From assembly GCF_002906255.1 (NCBI RefSeq), contig NZ_POTC01000011.1:27260-91259 (forward strand): DNA of 64,000 nt, written 5' to 3'. The position numbers and the translations under genes were made by a program. Under the pieces are notes generated by a model. The model did no database searches, was not told the origin of the DNA, and saw only the letters and a list, made by a program, of their open reading frames with translations. This DNA comes from Novacetimonas maltaceti (GTDB lineage Bacteria > Pseudomonadota > Alphaproteobacteria > Acetobacterales > Acetobacteraceae). Below, in pieces: positions 42,948 through 52,015 of the stretch (within the stretch, counting starts at the first letter, position 1; the number at the start of each line of letters is the position of its first letter).

Positions 42948-43826
42948 CTATCGCAATGCGCCAAGGAACTGGCGCAGCCCATCGTCTGGCGTGCGGGGCG
43001 TAAAGCCGAGTGCCGCGCGCATGGGGGCGATGTCGAACGCCTTGTCCTCGGTCAGGCGGCGGATCTCCGCCGGGGTGACGCGGGGCAGGCCCGGCAGGTG
43101 CGCCGTCACGCGGCACGCCGCCATCAGCACGGAGGCCGGGACATCAAGGACCGGCCGCTGCCGCAGGCCCGCATGGTGCGCCACCAGTGCTGCAAGGTCG
43201 CGATAGGCGACAGCCTCCCCCCCCGCGATGACCAGCGCATGCCCGCCCTGCCACTCCCGCGCCAGGGCCGCCATGATCGCGCGGGTCACGTCATCCTGAA
43301 AGATCGGCTGGACCAGCGCCCGCCCGCCCGCAGGCAGCGGCAGGACCGGGAGGCGCCGGATCAGGCCGAGCAGCCGCCGGATGTTGTTTTCCCCCTGCGC
43401 GCCATAGATCATCGTCGGATGCAGCATCACCCCGTCGCGGCCGGAGGACAGCAGCGCCTGCTGCCCCTGTTCCACACCCATGCCATGGGCGTCGGGCCAG
43501 CGCGTGAACATGCGCGTGCTACCCAGGCAGACCAGTGACGCACCAGGCGGGGCGGCGGCCACGATGGCCCCCACATGGCGTGCGTGCGCGGTGGACACGA
43601 TGCGTCGGGCATCGTGCAGCGCGGACGCGACGCAGGGCGCGGGATCGGTCAGGTCAAGGCGCCGCGCCACCCCTGGCAGTCCCGTCGCCTGCCACCGCGC
43701 AACATCACGCACCAGTGGCACATACGCAATTTCCGCCCCCAGCAGCGCCGTGCACAGGGCGCGTCCCGACCGCCCCGACGCCCCGATCACATGGACCGGG
43801 GCGGGCATGGCGGGGGACGGGCGCAT
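42948..43826 (-). CDS. NAD(P)-binding epimerase/dehydratase-like protein
   Basis: A 292-aa short-chain-type sugar-nucleotide epimerase relative. N-terminal Rossmann motif VHVIGASGRSGRALC, LDLTDPAPCVASAL, the SSGRDGVMLHPTMIYGAQGENNIRRLL strand-helix with the YxxxK region degenerate (MIYGAQG in its place), and QPIFQDDVTRAIMAAL as in complex-I-associated or divisome-type atypical SDRs. It may be a reductase acting on an isoprenoid, sugar or quinone; the substrate is unknown. It stands alone. The ATG at 43826 or the internal MPAP start are both possible. Confidence 0.8.
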   Translation of the reverse strand: MRPSPAMPAPVHVIGASGRSGRALCTALLGAEIAYVPLVRDVARWQATGLPGVARRLDLTDPAPCVASALHDARRIVSTAHARHVGAIVAAAPPGASLVCLGSTRMFTRWPDAHGMGVEQGQQALLSSGRDGVMLHPTMIYGAQGENNIRRLLGLIRRLPVLPLPAGGRALVQPIFQDDVTRAIMAALAREWQGGHALVIAGGEAVAYRDLAALVAHHAGLRQRPVLDVPASVLMAACRVTAHLPGLPRVTPAEIRRLTEDKAFDIAPMRAALGFTPRTPDDGLRQFLGALR

Positions 43827-43838
43827 CGCGGGCAGCCC

Positions 43839-45215
43839 TTATGGGGTGGAGATCGTCAGGCCCAGCGGGGCGGCGATGGAGGGGTCGCTTGCCATCGACA
43901 TGGCAATGCCGATCATCATCAGGTTCACCGGCTTCATCGGCCGCAGCGCAAGCTGGAGCGGATGGTCGGCGGGGGACTGCAGGAACCGTCCCAGCGCCCG
44001 CATGGAGGCATCGTCAGAGGCGGCCAGTCCCGACAGCAGCGCCTGGCGATATTCGTCCACGGGTGTATTGCGGCTGCGGGCGAGGCTTTCGACCACGCGC
44101 CCGGCCAGCGACCTGTCATCCCACGTAATGGCGGCCGACACCACGCGCGCCGTTTCCGGAATGACACTCATGTCGTCAAAGGGAATCTGGTCCAGTTCCG
44201 CGATCACCGTCAGGTTGCCCATGTCCGGCGACTCCACCGTCAGGGGTTCCAGCCGCAGATGGCCCGCCGTACGGTCGCCCGCGCTGACCGCATGGACGTT
44301 GCCCATGAAATGGTCATAGCCGAACGCGTTGAGCAGCGACGGGCTGTCGGTGCCCGTGGACCAGACCGCAAGGTTGGTCAGGCGGGTATCCATCTTGTCC
44401 TCCACCTCGGTCGAGGTGCGCGAGGAGACAAGCCGGTCCACCTGCAGGAGCGGGTGCGAACTGTCGATCGCGCCCTTCTTCAGGTCCAGCTTGTAGGGAT
44501 GGGTTTCATGGATCAGGTGGCCCGACTGCGTCAGGCTTGCGACCTGCCCGGCGAAGTCCGGCCCGTCAAGCTGCATGTGCTCGACCGTGATGCGCCGGGT
44601 GGGGGTCAGGTTGATCTGGGTCGCAAGGTGATCGAGGTCGAGGTGCGAGGACTGCCCCAGCCCGTAGTCACTGATCCGCATGTGCGCGACCGTCATGTCC
44701 GTCTGGGTTGCGGGGGCGGCGATGTGCAGGTTGGTGAAGTCGCCTTCGCCCAGCACCAGCGAATCGAAGCCCAGGGACTGTGGCGCATTCCCCGCAGGCC
44801 GTGCGCCATTGGGCAGCGTCAGGTCCGACAGGTCCACCTCGTCAAGGGAGAAGGTGTTGCCCCACGCCATGACCTGCACCTTCTGCAGGACCACGCTGCC
44901 GATCTTCTCCCCCTGGACATTGTTCCCCTTCATCCCGCCAAGCTTCACGTTCGCGGCGGTCAGGGTCATGGCCGGGTTGTGGTAGGTCACGGCGGTAAAC
45001 CGGGCACCGCGCGCCAGCGTGCGGGGCTTTGCCGTGGCGTAGCTGAAGCTGGCGTCCGGCCCGATGGCGGCGCGGAAGTCCGCTATGCCGGCCTCCAGCC
45101 TGCGCTGGGCAAAGTGATGGAGGCCCCAGCCGCCCACCACAAGGACAAGTGCGACCATCGGTAAGGCGGGAAATATTTTCTTCACGAGCGCGGTGTCCAC
45201 AGTGATCTCTTGCAT
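43839..45215 (-). CDS. Membrane-anchored protein of unknown function
   Basis: A 458-aa protein with one N-terminal anchor helix ([22 protein letters not shown], about 14-36) and a large periplasmic part rich in beta strands with repeated D/G/T-rich stretches ([50 protein letters not shown]), recalling AsmA or DUF945-like beta domains. No enzyme motif found. Start ATG at 45215 or GTG at 45233. It is divergent from rplM, with a perfect dyad at 45265-45286 between them. Only 12 nt separate its stop from the epimerase gene start, so the two likely share an operon. Confidence 0.75.
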   Translation of the reverse strand: MQEITVDTALVKKIFPALPMVALVLVVGGWGLHHFAQRRLEAGIADFRAAIGPDASFSYATAKPRTLARGARFTAVTYHNPAMTLTAANVKLGGMKGNNVQGEKIGSVVLQKVQVMAWGNTFSLDEVDLSDLTLPNGARPAGNAPQSLGFDSLVLGEGDFTNLHIAAPATQTDMTVAHMRISDYGLGQSSHLDLDHLATQINLTPTRRITVEHMQLDGPDFAGQVASLTQSGHLIHETHPYKLDLKKGAIDSSHPLLQVDRLVSSRTSTEVEDKMDTRLTNLAVWSTGTDSPSLLNAFGYDHFMGNVHAVSAGDRTAGHLRLEPLTVESPDMGNLTVIAELDQIPFDDMSVIPETARVVSAAITWDDRSLAGRVVESLARSRNTPVDEYRQALLSGLAASDDASMRALGRFLQSPADHPLQLALRPMKPVNLMMIGIAMSMASDPSIAAPLGLTISTP

Positions 45216-45264
45216 GTCAGCTATATCATTCACAGGGGGCGGGGCAATCTTCTGGTGGCAAATA

Positions 45265-45286
45265 TTGTGGTATCATATTACCACAA
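45265..45286. promoter_or_regulatory. Perfect 8-6-8 dyad, candidate operator
   Basis: TTGTGGTA (45265-45272) and TACCACAA (45279-45286) around TCATAT. It lies between the divergent start of the 458-aa membrane protein and rplM (45402), about 50 nt before the former. AT-rich with no T-run, so an operator, not a terminator, is likely. Which gene it serves cannot be told. Confidence 0.55.
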
Positions 45287-45401
45287 GGTGATTTTCTGCG
45301 GGAAAGTGCGGAAAAATGGCATTGTCCTCTTGACGTTTGCGACGCATCCGATGATAACGCGCCACCCGTTACCGCTCATATCAAGACGGAACACTGAATC
45401 C

Positions 45402-45884
45402 ATGAAGACCACACTTTCCCTGAAACCTGCCGAGGTGACACGGGGCTGGACCCTGATCGACGCCGAAGGCCTGGTCCTGGGCCGGCTGGCCGCCATTGTT
45501 GCGCAGCGCCTGCGCGGCAAGCACAAGCCGCAGTTCACCCCGCATGTTGATTGTGGCGACAACATCGTCATCATCAACGCCGAGAAGGTTCGCCTGACCG
45601 GCAACAAGGTGTCGCAGAAGCTGTTCCATTACCACACCGGCTATCCGGGTGGAATCAAGCAGCGCACGATCACCCAGCGCCTTGAGGGCAAGAACCCCGG
45701 CCATGTCGTGCGCAAGGCTGTCGAGCGCATGATCACCCGTGGCCCGCTGCAGCGCGCGCAGATGAAGCACCTGTATGTCTATGCAGGCAGCGAGCATCCG
45801 CATGAAGGCCAGAAGCCGCAGGTTCTCGACGTTGCGGCGCTGAACCGCAAGAATTCCGTCTCCAGCCACCAGAACGGGGCCTGA
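45402..45884 (+). CDS. rplM: Ribosomal protein L13
   Basis: A 160-aa large-subunit protein (uL13). Signatures: [31 protein letters not shown] near the start, [35 protein letters not shown] and [21 protein letters not shown]. The start is the ATG at 45402 (ACGGA upstream). It is followed 5 nt later by rpsI, the universal rplM-rpsI pair. Confidence 0.97.
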   Translation: MKTTLSLKPAEVTRGWTLIDAEGLVLGRLAAIVAQRLRGKHKPQFTPHVDCGDNIVIINAEKVRLTGNKVSQKLFHYHTGYPGGIKQRTITQRLEGKNPGHVVRKAVERMITRGPLQRAQMKHLYVYAGSEHPHEGQKPQVLDVAALNRKNSVSSHQNGA

Positions 45885-45889
45885 TCACC

Positions 45890-46393
45890 ATGTCTGAAAC
45901 CCAAGAACGTACAGGCACGCTGGCCGACCTGCAGGGAGCAGTCGCGTCGGGTCAGATCGAGGCCTCCCAGAACGCCGCACCGGTTTACGAAGCCAAGCGC
46001 GATGCGCAGGGCCGCTCCTATGCCACGGGCCGTCGCAAGGACGCCGCCGCACGCGTGTGGATCAAGCCGGGCAAGGGCGACATCATCGTCAACGGACGTC
46101 CGGTCGGCACCTACTTCGCCCGTCCCGTCCTGCGCATGCTGATCACGCAGCCGTTCCTGGTGGCTGATCGCTACAACCAGTTCGACGTCTACTGCACCGT
46201 GACCGGTGGTGGCCTGTCGGGTCAGGCGGGTGCGGTCCGTCACGGCATCAGCCGTGCGCTGACGCATTATGAGCCGGCCCTGCGTGGCATCCTGAAGGCC
46301 GCGGGCTTCCTGACGCGCGATCCGCGTGTTGTCGAACGCAAGAAGTACGGTCGCGCCAAGGCACGTCGTTCCTTCCAGTTCAGCAAGCGCTGA
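45890..46393 (+). CDS. rpsI: Ribosomal protein S9
   Basis: A 167-aa small-subunit protein (uS9). The conserved body runs from [20 protein letters not shown] to the strictly conserved tail [17 protein letters not shown] that reaches the P site. An N-terminal extension of ~40 acidic/polar residues ([18 protein letters not shown]...) is longer than in most bacteria but usual in alphaproteobacteria. Ends an operon with rplM; a strong terminator follows. Confidence 0.97.
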   Translation: MSETQERTGTLADLQGAVASGQIEASQNAAPVYEAKRDAQGRSYATGRRKDAAARVWIKPGKGDIIVNGRPVGTYFARPVLRMLITQPFLVADRYNQFDVYCTVTGGGLSGQAGAVRHGISRALTHYEPALRGILKAAGFLTRDPRVVERKKYGRAKARRSFQFSKR

Positions 46394-46457
46394 TTGCGGG
46401 GCCTGTCGCGTCTCTCCCGCTACCGCGGGGAGATGCGATGGATCAGGCGATTATCGG

Positions 46458-46496
46458 AAAACGGGATGGACCAGTCATGGTCTGTCCCGTTTTTTG
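46458..46496 (+). terminator. Intrinsic terminator after rpsI
   Basis: AAAACGGGA...TGGACCA and TGGTC...TCCCGTTTT form an interrupted stem closed by GTCA and followed by TTTTTT. A smaller hairpin (TCCCGC / GCGGGGA) lies 40 nt upstream. Together they end the rplM-rpsI transcript. Confidence 0.9.
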
Positions 46497-46544
46497 CGTT
46501 TGGGGCATGAATGCCGCATCGGGTTTTTCAAATGCCTGCCAAGT

Positions 46545-46596
46545 CATGGTTTCCAAAGGGCAATGCCCTTTGGCGGGTTTCAGGGCAGAGCCCTGA
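46545..46596 (-). repeat. 52-bp palindromic repeat, copy 2
   Basis: Exact reverse complement of 38920-38971 (52 of 52 bases): GGTTTCCAAAGGGC..., then CAGGGC-AGA-GCCCTG. It is followed by the 16-bp word GCATGGGAAGGCCATC (46611-46626) also found near copy 1. Confidence 0.93.
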
Positions 46597-46663
46597 CCGG
46601 AGATCGAATGGCATGGGAAGGCCATCTTCCTGAAACACATGCCCGGCCCATGCCTCCCACACC

Positions 46664-46936
46664 CTACATGAACGGATTATCCACCTTCCCGCCCTTGTGG
46701 GACGGCGGCTTGATGGCGGTGGGCAGGTCGGGCGTGGCTTGCAGCCTGTCCACCACCGATTGCAGGAACGCCAGCAGGTCCTGTGCCCTGCGCAGCCCCG
46801 CCTTGTCACGGGTCAGGTCCGTCTGTCCGTAAAAGGCGATGCTGTCGGTGCCGTTTTCGATCGTGATTCCGTCAAGCGTGCAGGATGCACTGTCATCGGC
46901 AAAGGGGACCAGCGCCGGTGAGGTGGGCTGTTTCAT
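46664..46936 (-). CDS. Small unknown acidic protein
   Basis: A 90-aa product (MKQPTSPALVPFADDSAS...). It has a predicted beta-rich N-terminal half (CTLDGITIENGTDSIAFYGQTDL) and a helix (KAGLRRAQDLLAFLQSVVDRLQA). No membrane helix or signal peptide. AGGAG lies 7 nt upstream of the ATG at 46936, so translation is credible. I do not recognise a family. It stands alone on the minus strand. Confidence 0.75.
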   Translation of the reverse strand: MKQPTSPALVPFADDSASCTLDGITIENGTDSIAFYGQTDLTRDKAGLRRAQDLLAFLQSVVDRLQATPDLPTAIKPPSHKGGKVDNPFM

Positions 46937-47159
46937 GTTGCGTCTCCTGTATCGGGCATGCGTGTGTGGAGTGGGGCAGTCTCGTGGCCGGAGCATTCAC
47001 CGCTGATAATATAAATAAAGACATTATATGTTCGTCTGACCAGGTAATATCCCATTTGCCAGAAGCGAAATTTCCAGAAAGATGAATACGAATGTTGTGG
47101 ATGATATACCATCAATAAAGAAAGGAAATGCGGACATCCTTTATCATCCTTTTGAAATA

Positions 47160-47984
47160 TTATCGCCAATAAGAATGGGCGCGATGCTTGTGACGTCGCG
47201 AGGTCGTGTGCCGGACAGTCCGCAGGGGCAGGGTGATATAGGTCTGCTTCAATGCTTCGGGGAGTGCGGGGAACGGGTCGACCCCCACCGTGCGGATCAG
47301 CACGGCAATCGTGACGCGCGCGCAGGTCGGGGTGCGCAGCGTGTTGTGGCACACATAGACCCCCGCCGTGCGCTGGCGCGGGTCATAGATGGCCTTCCAT
47401 GTCGATGTCGGGACCAGTACCCGGTCGCGCCCGATGCTTGACAGGCGGCGGGCACGGAAGGCCGGGCCGGTCACGACATAGACCTCGCCGTCCCTCTCGG
47501 CGAGGCGGCGGACCGCGCTTTCGATCTCCTCCCACTTGCCACGGTTGAGTGCGGCGCTCTGCGGCACGACATTCGACAGGCGGAAGCTCTCCGCCTGCGT
47601 GGCCTCATCGGGCATGTCCCCCGACGGGGTCATGTGGCCCCGGTCGTAGCCGGAACGGACATAATCCGCCAACTGCGCGCCTTCCCCCGGGGGCAGGCGG
47701 TCATCGGGCTGGAATTCGCCCCGGCGGGGTGTGGATTCGGCCGAACGGATGCCTGCGGCCGTCAGGTGTTCGGCGGACCAGACCGGTTCATGCGCAATGC
47801 CGGAATGCAGCACCACAAAGGCCGTATTGCACAGCAGGCGTGCCTGTGCGGACAGTTTCTCGTTCGTCAGGGCGGGCAGGCGTCCATTCGGCCCCATGGA
47901 ATCACAGGGGGTCGCCCGCGCCCCCGGTGCCAGCACCATCATCAGCATCGCGAACGCCAGCAGGGAAGGGAGGCGCACTTTCAT
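47160..47984 (-). CDS. Secreted DNA/RNA non-specific endonuclease
   Basis: A 274-aa beta-beta-alpha-metal nuclease of the EndA/NucA family. Signal peptide MKVRLPSLLAFAMLMMVLAPGARA with cleavage near residue 25. The catalytic block is SGYDRGHMTPSGDMPDEATQAESFRLSNVVPQSAALNRGKWEEIE: the His of DRGH is the general base and the Asn of NRGKW helps bind Mg. YVVTGPAF follows. Export to the periplasm or outside is inferred, for nutrient scavenging or DNA degradation. The C-terminal tail is His/Arg-rich and the 3' end of the gene is AT-richer. No immunity gene adjoins it. Confidence 0.92.
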   Translation of the reverse strand: MKVRLPSLLAFAMLMMVLAPGARATPCDSMGPNGRLPALTNEKLSAQARLLCNTAFVVLHSGIAHEPVWSAEHLTAAGIRSAESTPRRGEFQPDDRLPPGEGAQLADYVRSGYDRGHMTPSGDMPDEATQAESFRLSNVVPQSAALNRGKWEEIESAVRRLAERDGEVYVVTGPAFRARRLSSIGRDRVLVPTSTWKAIYDPRQRTAGVYVCHNTLRTPTCARVTIAVLIRTVGVDPFPALPEALKQTYITLPLRTVRHTTSRRHKHRAHSYWR

Positions 47985-48089
47985 GGGGCAGGGACAGATG
48001 GAGCAGCGTGACGGGGGGATATGAACATGTGGTGGTCGAATCCTGTCATGTCTGTTAATGACGGCGGCATCAGAACGAAGGTGAATGAC

Positions 48090-48278
48090 ATGACGGATGA
48101 GACCCCGCATGTGCGTTACGTGCAGGCCCCGGACCCGGACAAGGTGGTGCTCCGGCGGCGTGAAAGGCCGCTGACCCCTGCGCAGCGGAAACTGTATGTC
48201 GCCATTCGCGTGCTGGTGATCCTCCTGGCCTGCCTGGCGGTGGGTGACATGCTGGTACAGTGGCTGCATGCCGCCTGA
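48090..48278 (+). CDS. Small single-pass membrane protein
   Basis: A 62-aa protein: a hydrophilic, basic N-terminus (MTDETPHVRYVQAPDPDKVVLRRRERPLT), then one membrane helix (LYVAIRVLVILLACLAVGDMLVQWL). GAAGGTGA precedes the ATG at 48090; a longer frame from 48021 lacks one. Divergent from the nuclease gene by 105 bp. Function unknown; such proteins can be modulators of larger membrane complexes. Confidence 0.65.
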   Translation: MTDETPHVRYVQAPDPDKVVLRRRERPLTPAQRKLYVAIRVLVILLACLAVGDMLVQWLHAA

Positions 48279-48371
48279 CGGCGCAGGGTATTTCAAAACG
48301 GCAGGTTGATAGAAACAAAAGTTTCGGGGCGCCGTCTTCGCGGGCTTTACGGGAAAACCCGACCCCGTCTG

Positions 48372-49037
48372 TCAGGGCGGGGCATCCATGTCCGTGCCGT
48401 CATGGGCCAGCGCCATGGTGATGTCGAGCGTCTCCTGATTGACCTGCGCGTCAAAGATGTGGTCCACGCTGACGGCGTCCTCGTGGCCGGCCATGTCCCC
48501 GAATTTCAGGTGTGGCCAGTCGATCCGGTCATGGGTCGCATGGGTGACGTCAAATGACAGCATGGGGTGGGAAACCGGTGCCCCCGACGGTCCGGGCGCG
48601 ACATAATCCCATATGAAATGGCAGCGTGCCGGGGCATTCGTCTGTGTAAACAGCGCATGGACAAAGCCGGGGCTGATATCGGTCTGCAACGTATTCATCA
48701 GGTAATGTGGCGTGCTGCGGATCAGGTCGGGCGTCAGGCGTGCGCTGAAGATCCCGGCGGCGATCATCTGCGGCATCTGTGCGGTAAAGCGCTGCTGGTC
48801 GATGGTGGCATGCACGGTACAGTCATGTGCCGTATGTTCGATCCGGGCGTTGACCCCCCATGCCTGCGCGGTGGAATTGGGCGGCAGAAGCGGCGCGGGA
48901 TAGGTGGCGGCATGGGCCACGGCCGCCGGCAGCAGCACGGTGGCGACCATCATGGCCACACGGGCGGCATGACCGGACCGTGCGTTGAAGGATGTTCCGG
49001 AATGTTCGGACAGGAACGGAAACGAGCAGATTCGCAT
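48372..49037 (-). CDS. Exported protein of unknown function
   Basis: A 221-aa protein with a long positively charged start (MRICSFPF...) and a signal peptide ending at AHAATYPAP (hydrophobic core VAMMVATVLLPAAVA). The mature part has three cysteines and mixed beta/loop character, with DVTHATHDRIDWPHLKFGDMAG and QVNQETLDITMALAHD; no known domain recognised. Probably periplasmic. It stands alone upstream of an AT-rich region and convergent with the small membrane protein. Confidence 0.7.
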   Translation of the reverse strand: MRICSFPFLSEHSGTSFNARSGHAARVAMMVATVLLPAAVAHAATYPAPLLPPNSTAQAWGVNARIEHTAHDCTVHATIDQQRFTAQMPQMIAAGIFSARLTPDLIRSTPHYLMNTLQTDISPGFVHALFTQTNAPARCHFIWDYVAPGPSGAPVSHPMLSFDVTHATHDRIDWPHLKFGDMAGHEDAVSVDHIFDAQVNQETLDITMALAHDGTDMDAPP

Positions 49038-49567
49038 TAATTTTTTCTTAAACTTTCGGGTGGATGACCCGCACAGGACCGGTTGTCGCGCCATGCCACG
49101 ACGAAATCATGCCGTACGTTACCACAAACCCCCATCCCGACGAAGTGGCCGCCCGCCGCATGACAGGCGCAGCAGGTGGGCGCGATCCACGGCAGTCCGT
49201 TTCGTGGGCGTCATTAAGTAAAAGTAACAACGAGACATAAAAAAGACATAATATTCCACTTTTCGCGGCACCTTTCCCAAAAGTATATCAGGGATGTTAT
49301 TTTAAAATTCACATCAAAATATTGTTTTTCCGATTGAATGCTGCCTTGTGATAGGCAATATGCGTTGGCACATCCGCATGGCATGCAGGCCGCAATGGCC
49401 CGCATATCAGCGGGGATGTATGTCAGGGCGCGCGGACACTCCGTCCGGCCCGCCCGTGATGACAATAAGAATATGTACCGGGACAGCGGTGCGGCAGGTG
49501 ACGCGGGGCAAGGCAACCCCATGTCCCGGTGCCGTTGGCGTAACCGGTCGCAAGAAGGCAGGATACC
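49038..49567. other. Gene-free region with AT-rich core
   Basis: 530 bp without a supported gene. The middle (about 49215-49330) is very AT-rich and probably carries the promoter of the exported protein (minus strand). A short frame at 49214-49522 on the minus strand has no ribosome binding site and mixed codon use and is not accepted. Confidence 0.5.
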
Positions 49568-49801
49568 ATGCTTGATTCACAGGTTATCGAGATAGACGGG
49601 ATCTTCGTGGGCACGGCGATCCTGGTGGACAGGAACCAGACCCATCGTTTTTACGCCACGCACGACAATGTACGTTCGCTGCATAACATGATCGTGCCGG
49701 ACATGACGGCGCTGAAGCATCGCGTGGCGCAGACATTCCGGCGCATGGCGCGCTGTGACATGGGCGCGCTTGGCCGCCTGCGCCCGCAGGGGCAGGCCTG
49801 A
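49568..49801 (+). CDS. Small unknown protein
   Basis: A 77-aa basic protein (MLDSQVIEIDGIFVGTAIL...). The first 25 residues look like a beta-hairpin, followed by two helices (LHNMIVPDMTALKHRVAQTFRRM). No membrane segment. AGGCAGGA lies upstream of the ATG at 49568. I recognise no family. Tandem hairpins follow it before the convergent ilvD. Confidence 0.65.
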   Translation: MLDSQVIEIDGIFVGTAILVDRNQTHRFYATHDNVRSLHNMIVPDMTALKHRVAQTFRRMARCDMGALGRLRPQGQA

Positions 49802-49863
49802 CGCGTTCAGGAATGGCCTGGCGCCGCCTTTGTTCATGAGGGCAGCGCCCTTTGGAGCTTTTG

Positions 49864-49922
49864 GTTCTTTTTTGACAAAAAAAGAACATCAGCCCGCCGG
49901 GCAGGGGACGACCCTGCCCGGC
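49864..49922. terminator. Tandem hairpins between the small gene and ilvD
   Basis: GTTCTTTTTT / AAAAAAAGAAC (49864-49887, loop GAC) and GCCGGGCAGGG / CCCTGCCCGGC (49896-49922). On the minus strand the GC-rich stem is followed by the T-run, giving a terminator for ilvD; on the plus strand the first hairpin can end the small gene. Confidence 0.75.
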
Positions 49923-49932
49923 ATATTCAGCC

Positions 49933-51795
49933 TTAGCGGATGACGCGGCGACGCAGCTGCGTCACGTCACGCACCGCCCCGTGCGATGCGCTGGTGGTCA
50001 GCGCGGCATAGGCCTGCAGCGCGGTGGAGACGACACGGTCGCGCCTGGGCTGCCATGCCTGTTCGTCACGCTCTTCCATGCGGTCGCGGCGCGCTGCGAT
50101 TTCGGCGTCACCCACGGTGGTGCGCAGCACGCGCGCGGGGATGTCGATCTCGATCGTGTCGCCTTCCTCCAGCAGGCCGATCAGGCCGCCTTCCGCCGCC
50201 TCGGGGGAGATGTGGCCGATCGACAGGCCCGAACTGCCGCCCGAAAAGCGGCCATCGGTGATCAGGGCGCACTTTTCAGCCAGCCCCTTGGATTTCAGGT
50301 AGCTGGTGGGATAGAGCATTTCCTGCATGCCCGGCCCGCCCTTCGGCCCTTCGTAACGGATGACAACCACGTCGCCCGGCTTGATCCGGTCGCCAAGGAT
50401 GGCGGAGACGGCATCGTCCTGGCTTTCGAAAATCCGCGCGGGTCCGGTGAAGGTCAGCAGGTTCGCCGCAACGCCCGCCGTCTTCACGATGGCGCCATCC
50501 TCGGCAATGTCGCCGAACAGGACGGCAAGCCCGCCGTCACGGCTGTAGGCATGCTCGCCATCGCGGATCGCGCCTTCCGCGCGGTCGGTGTCAAGTTCGG
50601 CGTAGCGGCTGGCCTGTGAAAAGGCCTGCGTGGTGCGCACCCCGCCGGGGGCAGCACGGAACAGGGTGCGTGCGGCCTCGTCCACGTCGGGGCTGCTGAT
50701 GTCCCATTTCGCCAGCGCCGCGCGCAGGGTGGGGGCGTACACCGTCGGCACGTCGTCATGGATCAGGCCCATGCGCATCAGTTCGCCCATGATGGCCGGG
50801 ATGCCGCCCGCGCGGTGCACGTCCTCCATATGGATGTCGGAGCGCGAGGGCGCGACCTTGCACAGGTTCGGCACCCGGCGCGACAGGCGGTCGATGTCGG
50901 CCATGGTGAAGGGCACCTTGCCCTCATGCGCGGCGGCCAGCAGGTGCAGCACCGTGTTGGTCGATCCCCCCATCGCGATATCGACGGACATGGCGTTTTC
51001 AAAGGCGGGCAGCGTCGCGATGCCACGCGGCAGGGCGGTGGCGTCGTCGCGTTCGTACCACTGCCGCGCCAGTTCGACGATGCGGTGCCCGGCCTGCACG
51101 AACAGGTCGCGCCGGTCGGCATGGGTGGCCAGCAGGCTGCCATTGCCGGGCAGGGCAAGGCCGAGCGCTTCGGTCAGGCAGTTCATGGAATTGGCGGTGA
51201 ACATGCCGGAGCACGACCCGCAGGTGGGGCAGGCGGAGCGTTCGATCTGCTGCGACTGGTCATCGCTGACGCGGCTATCGGCAGCCGCGACCATCGAACT
51301 GATCAGGTCAACACGTCGTTCCACGCCTTCATTGAGGATCTTCCCCGCCTCCATCGGCCCGCCGGAGACGAAGATCGTGGGGATGTTCAGCCGCATCGCC
51401 GCCATCAGCATGCCCGGCGTGATCTTGTCGCAGTTGCTGATGCACACCAGCGCATCGGCGCAGTGGGCATTGACCATGTATTCCACGGCATCCGCGATCA
51501 GTTCGCGTGACGGCAGGCTGTAGAGCATGCCGCCATGGCCCATGGCGATCCCGTCATCGACGGCGATGGTGTTGAACTCACGCGCAACGCCACCGGCTTT
51601 GGCCACCGCGCCCGCGACAAGCTGGCCAAGGTCCTTGAGGTGGACATGGCCGGGCACGAACTGCGTGAATGAATTGGCGACCGCGATGATTGGCTTGCCG
51701 AAATCCTGGTCCTGCATGCCGGTTGCACGCCACAGGCTGCGCGCACCGGCCATGTTGCGGCCATGTGTCGTGGTGCGGGAACGATAGGCAGGCAT
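49933..51795 (-). CDS. ilvD: Dihydroxy-acid dehydratase
   Basis: Fe-S dehydratase converting 2,3-dihydroxy-isovalerate (and methylvalerate) to the 2-keto acids in valine and isoleucine synthesis. The 620-aa length is normal for the long (E. coli-like) class. Visible: [24 protein letters not shown], cluster ligands [12 protein letters not shown] and [29 protein letters not shown], and C-terminal [25 protein letters not shown]. The ATG at 51795 has AGAAAGG upstream. It stands alone, divergent from the AsmA-like gene. Oxidant-sensitive cluster enzyme. Confidence 0.97.
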   Translation of the reverse strand: MPAYRSRTTTHGRNMAGARSLWRATGMQDQDFGKPIIAVANSFTQFVPGHVHLKDLGQLVAGAVAKAGGVAREFNTIAVDDGIAMGHGGMLYSLPSRELIADAVEYMVNAHCADALVCISNCDKITPGMLMAAMRLNIPTIFVSGGPMEAGKILNEGVERRVDLISSMVAAADSRVSDDQSQQIERSACPTCGSCSGMFTANSMNCLTEALGLALPGNGSLLATHADRRDLFVQAGHRIVELARQWYERDDATALPRGIATLPAFENAMSVDIAMGGSTNTVLHLLAAAHEGKVPFTMADIDRLSRRVPNLCKVAPSRSDIHMEDVHRAGGIPAIMGELMRMGLIHDDVPTVYAPTLRAALAKWDISSPDVDEAARTLFRAAPGGVRTTQAFSQASRYAELDTDRAEGAIRDGEHAYSRDGGLAVLFGDIAEDGAIVKTAGVAANLLTFTGPARIFESQDDAVSAILGDRIKPGDVVVIRYEGPKGGPGMQEMLYPTSYLKSKGLAEKCALITDGRFSGGSSGLSIGHISPEAAEGGLIGLLEEGDTIEIDIPARVLRTTVGDAEIAARRDRMEERDEQAWQPRRDRVVSTALQAYAALTTSASHGAVRDVTQLRRRVIR

Positions 51796-52015
51796 CGGTA
51801 AACCTTTCTGCGGTAACTGGGACATCCAGTGATGATATGGATATGGCTACACGGCAATTACAGGACCGCATCCTTCCACGCCACCCTGTTGTTGCGCCCA
51901 TATCGGCCCCCGCATGCCGGGGCCATGGGGTATATGGTGGCAGGGGGTGCGGGGCGTGGGTCGAAACTTCGTGCAATCGCAGGCGTTTCGCACCAATCCG
52001 GAAGAAAGGGCAGGC

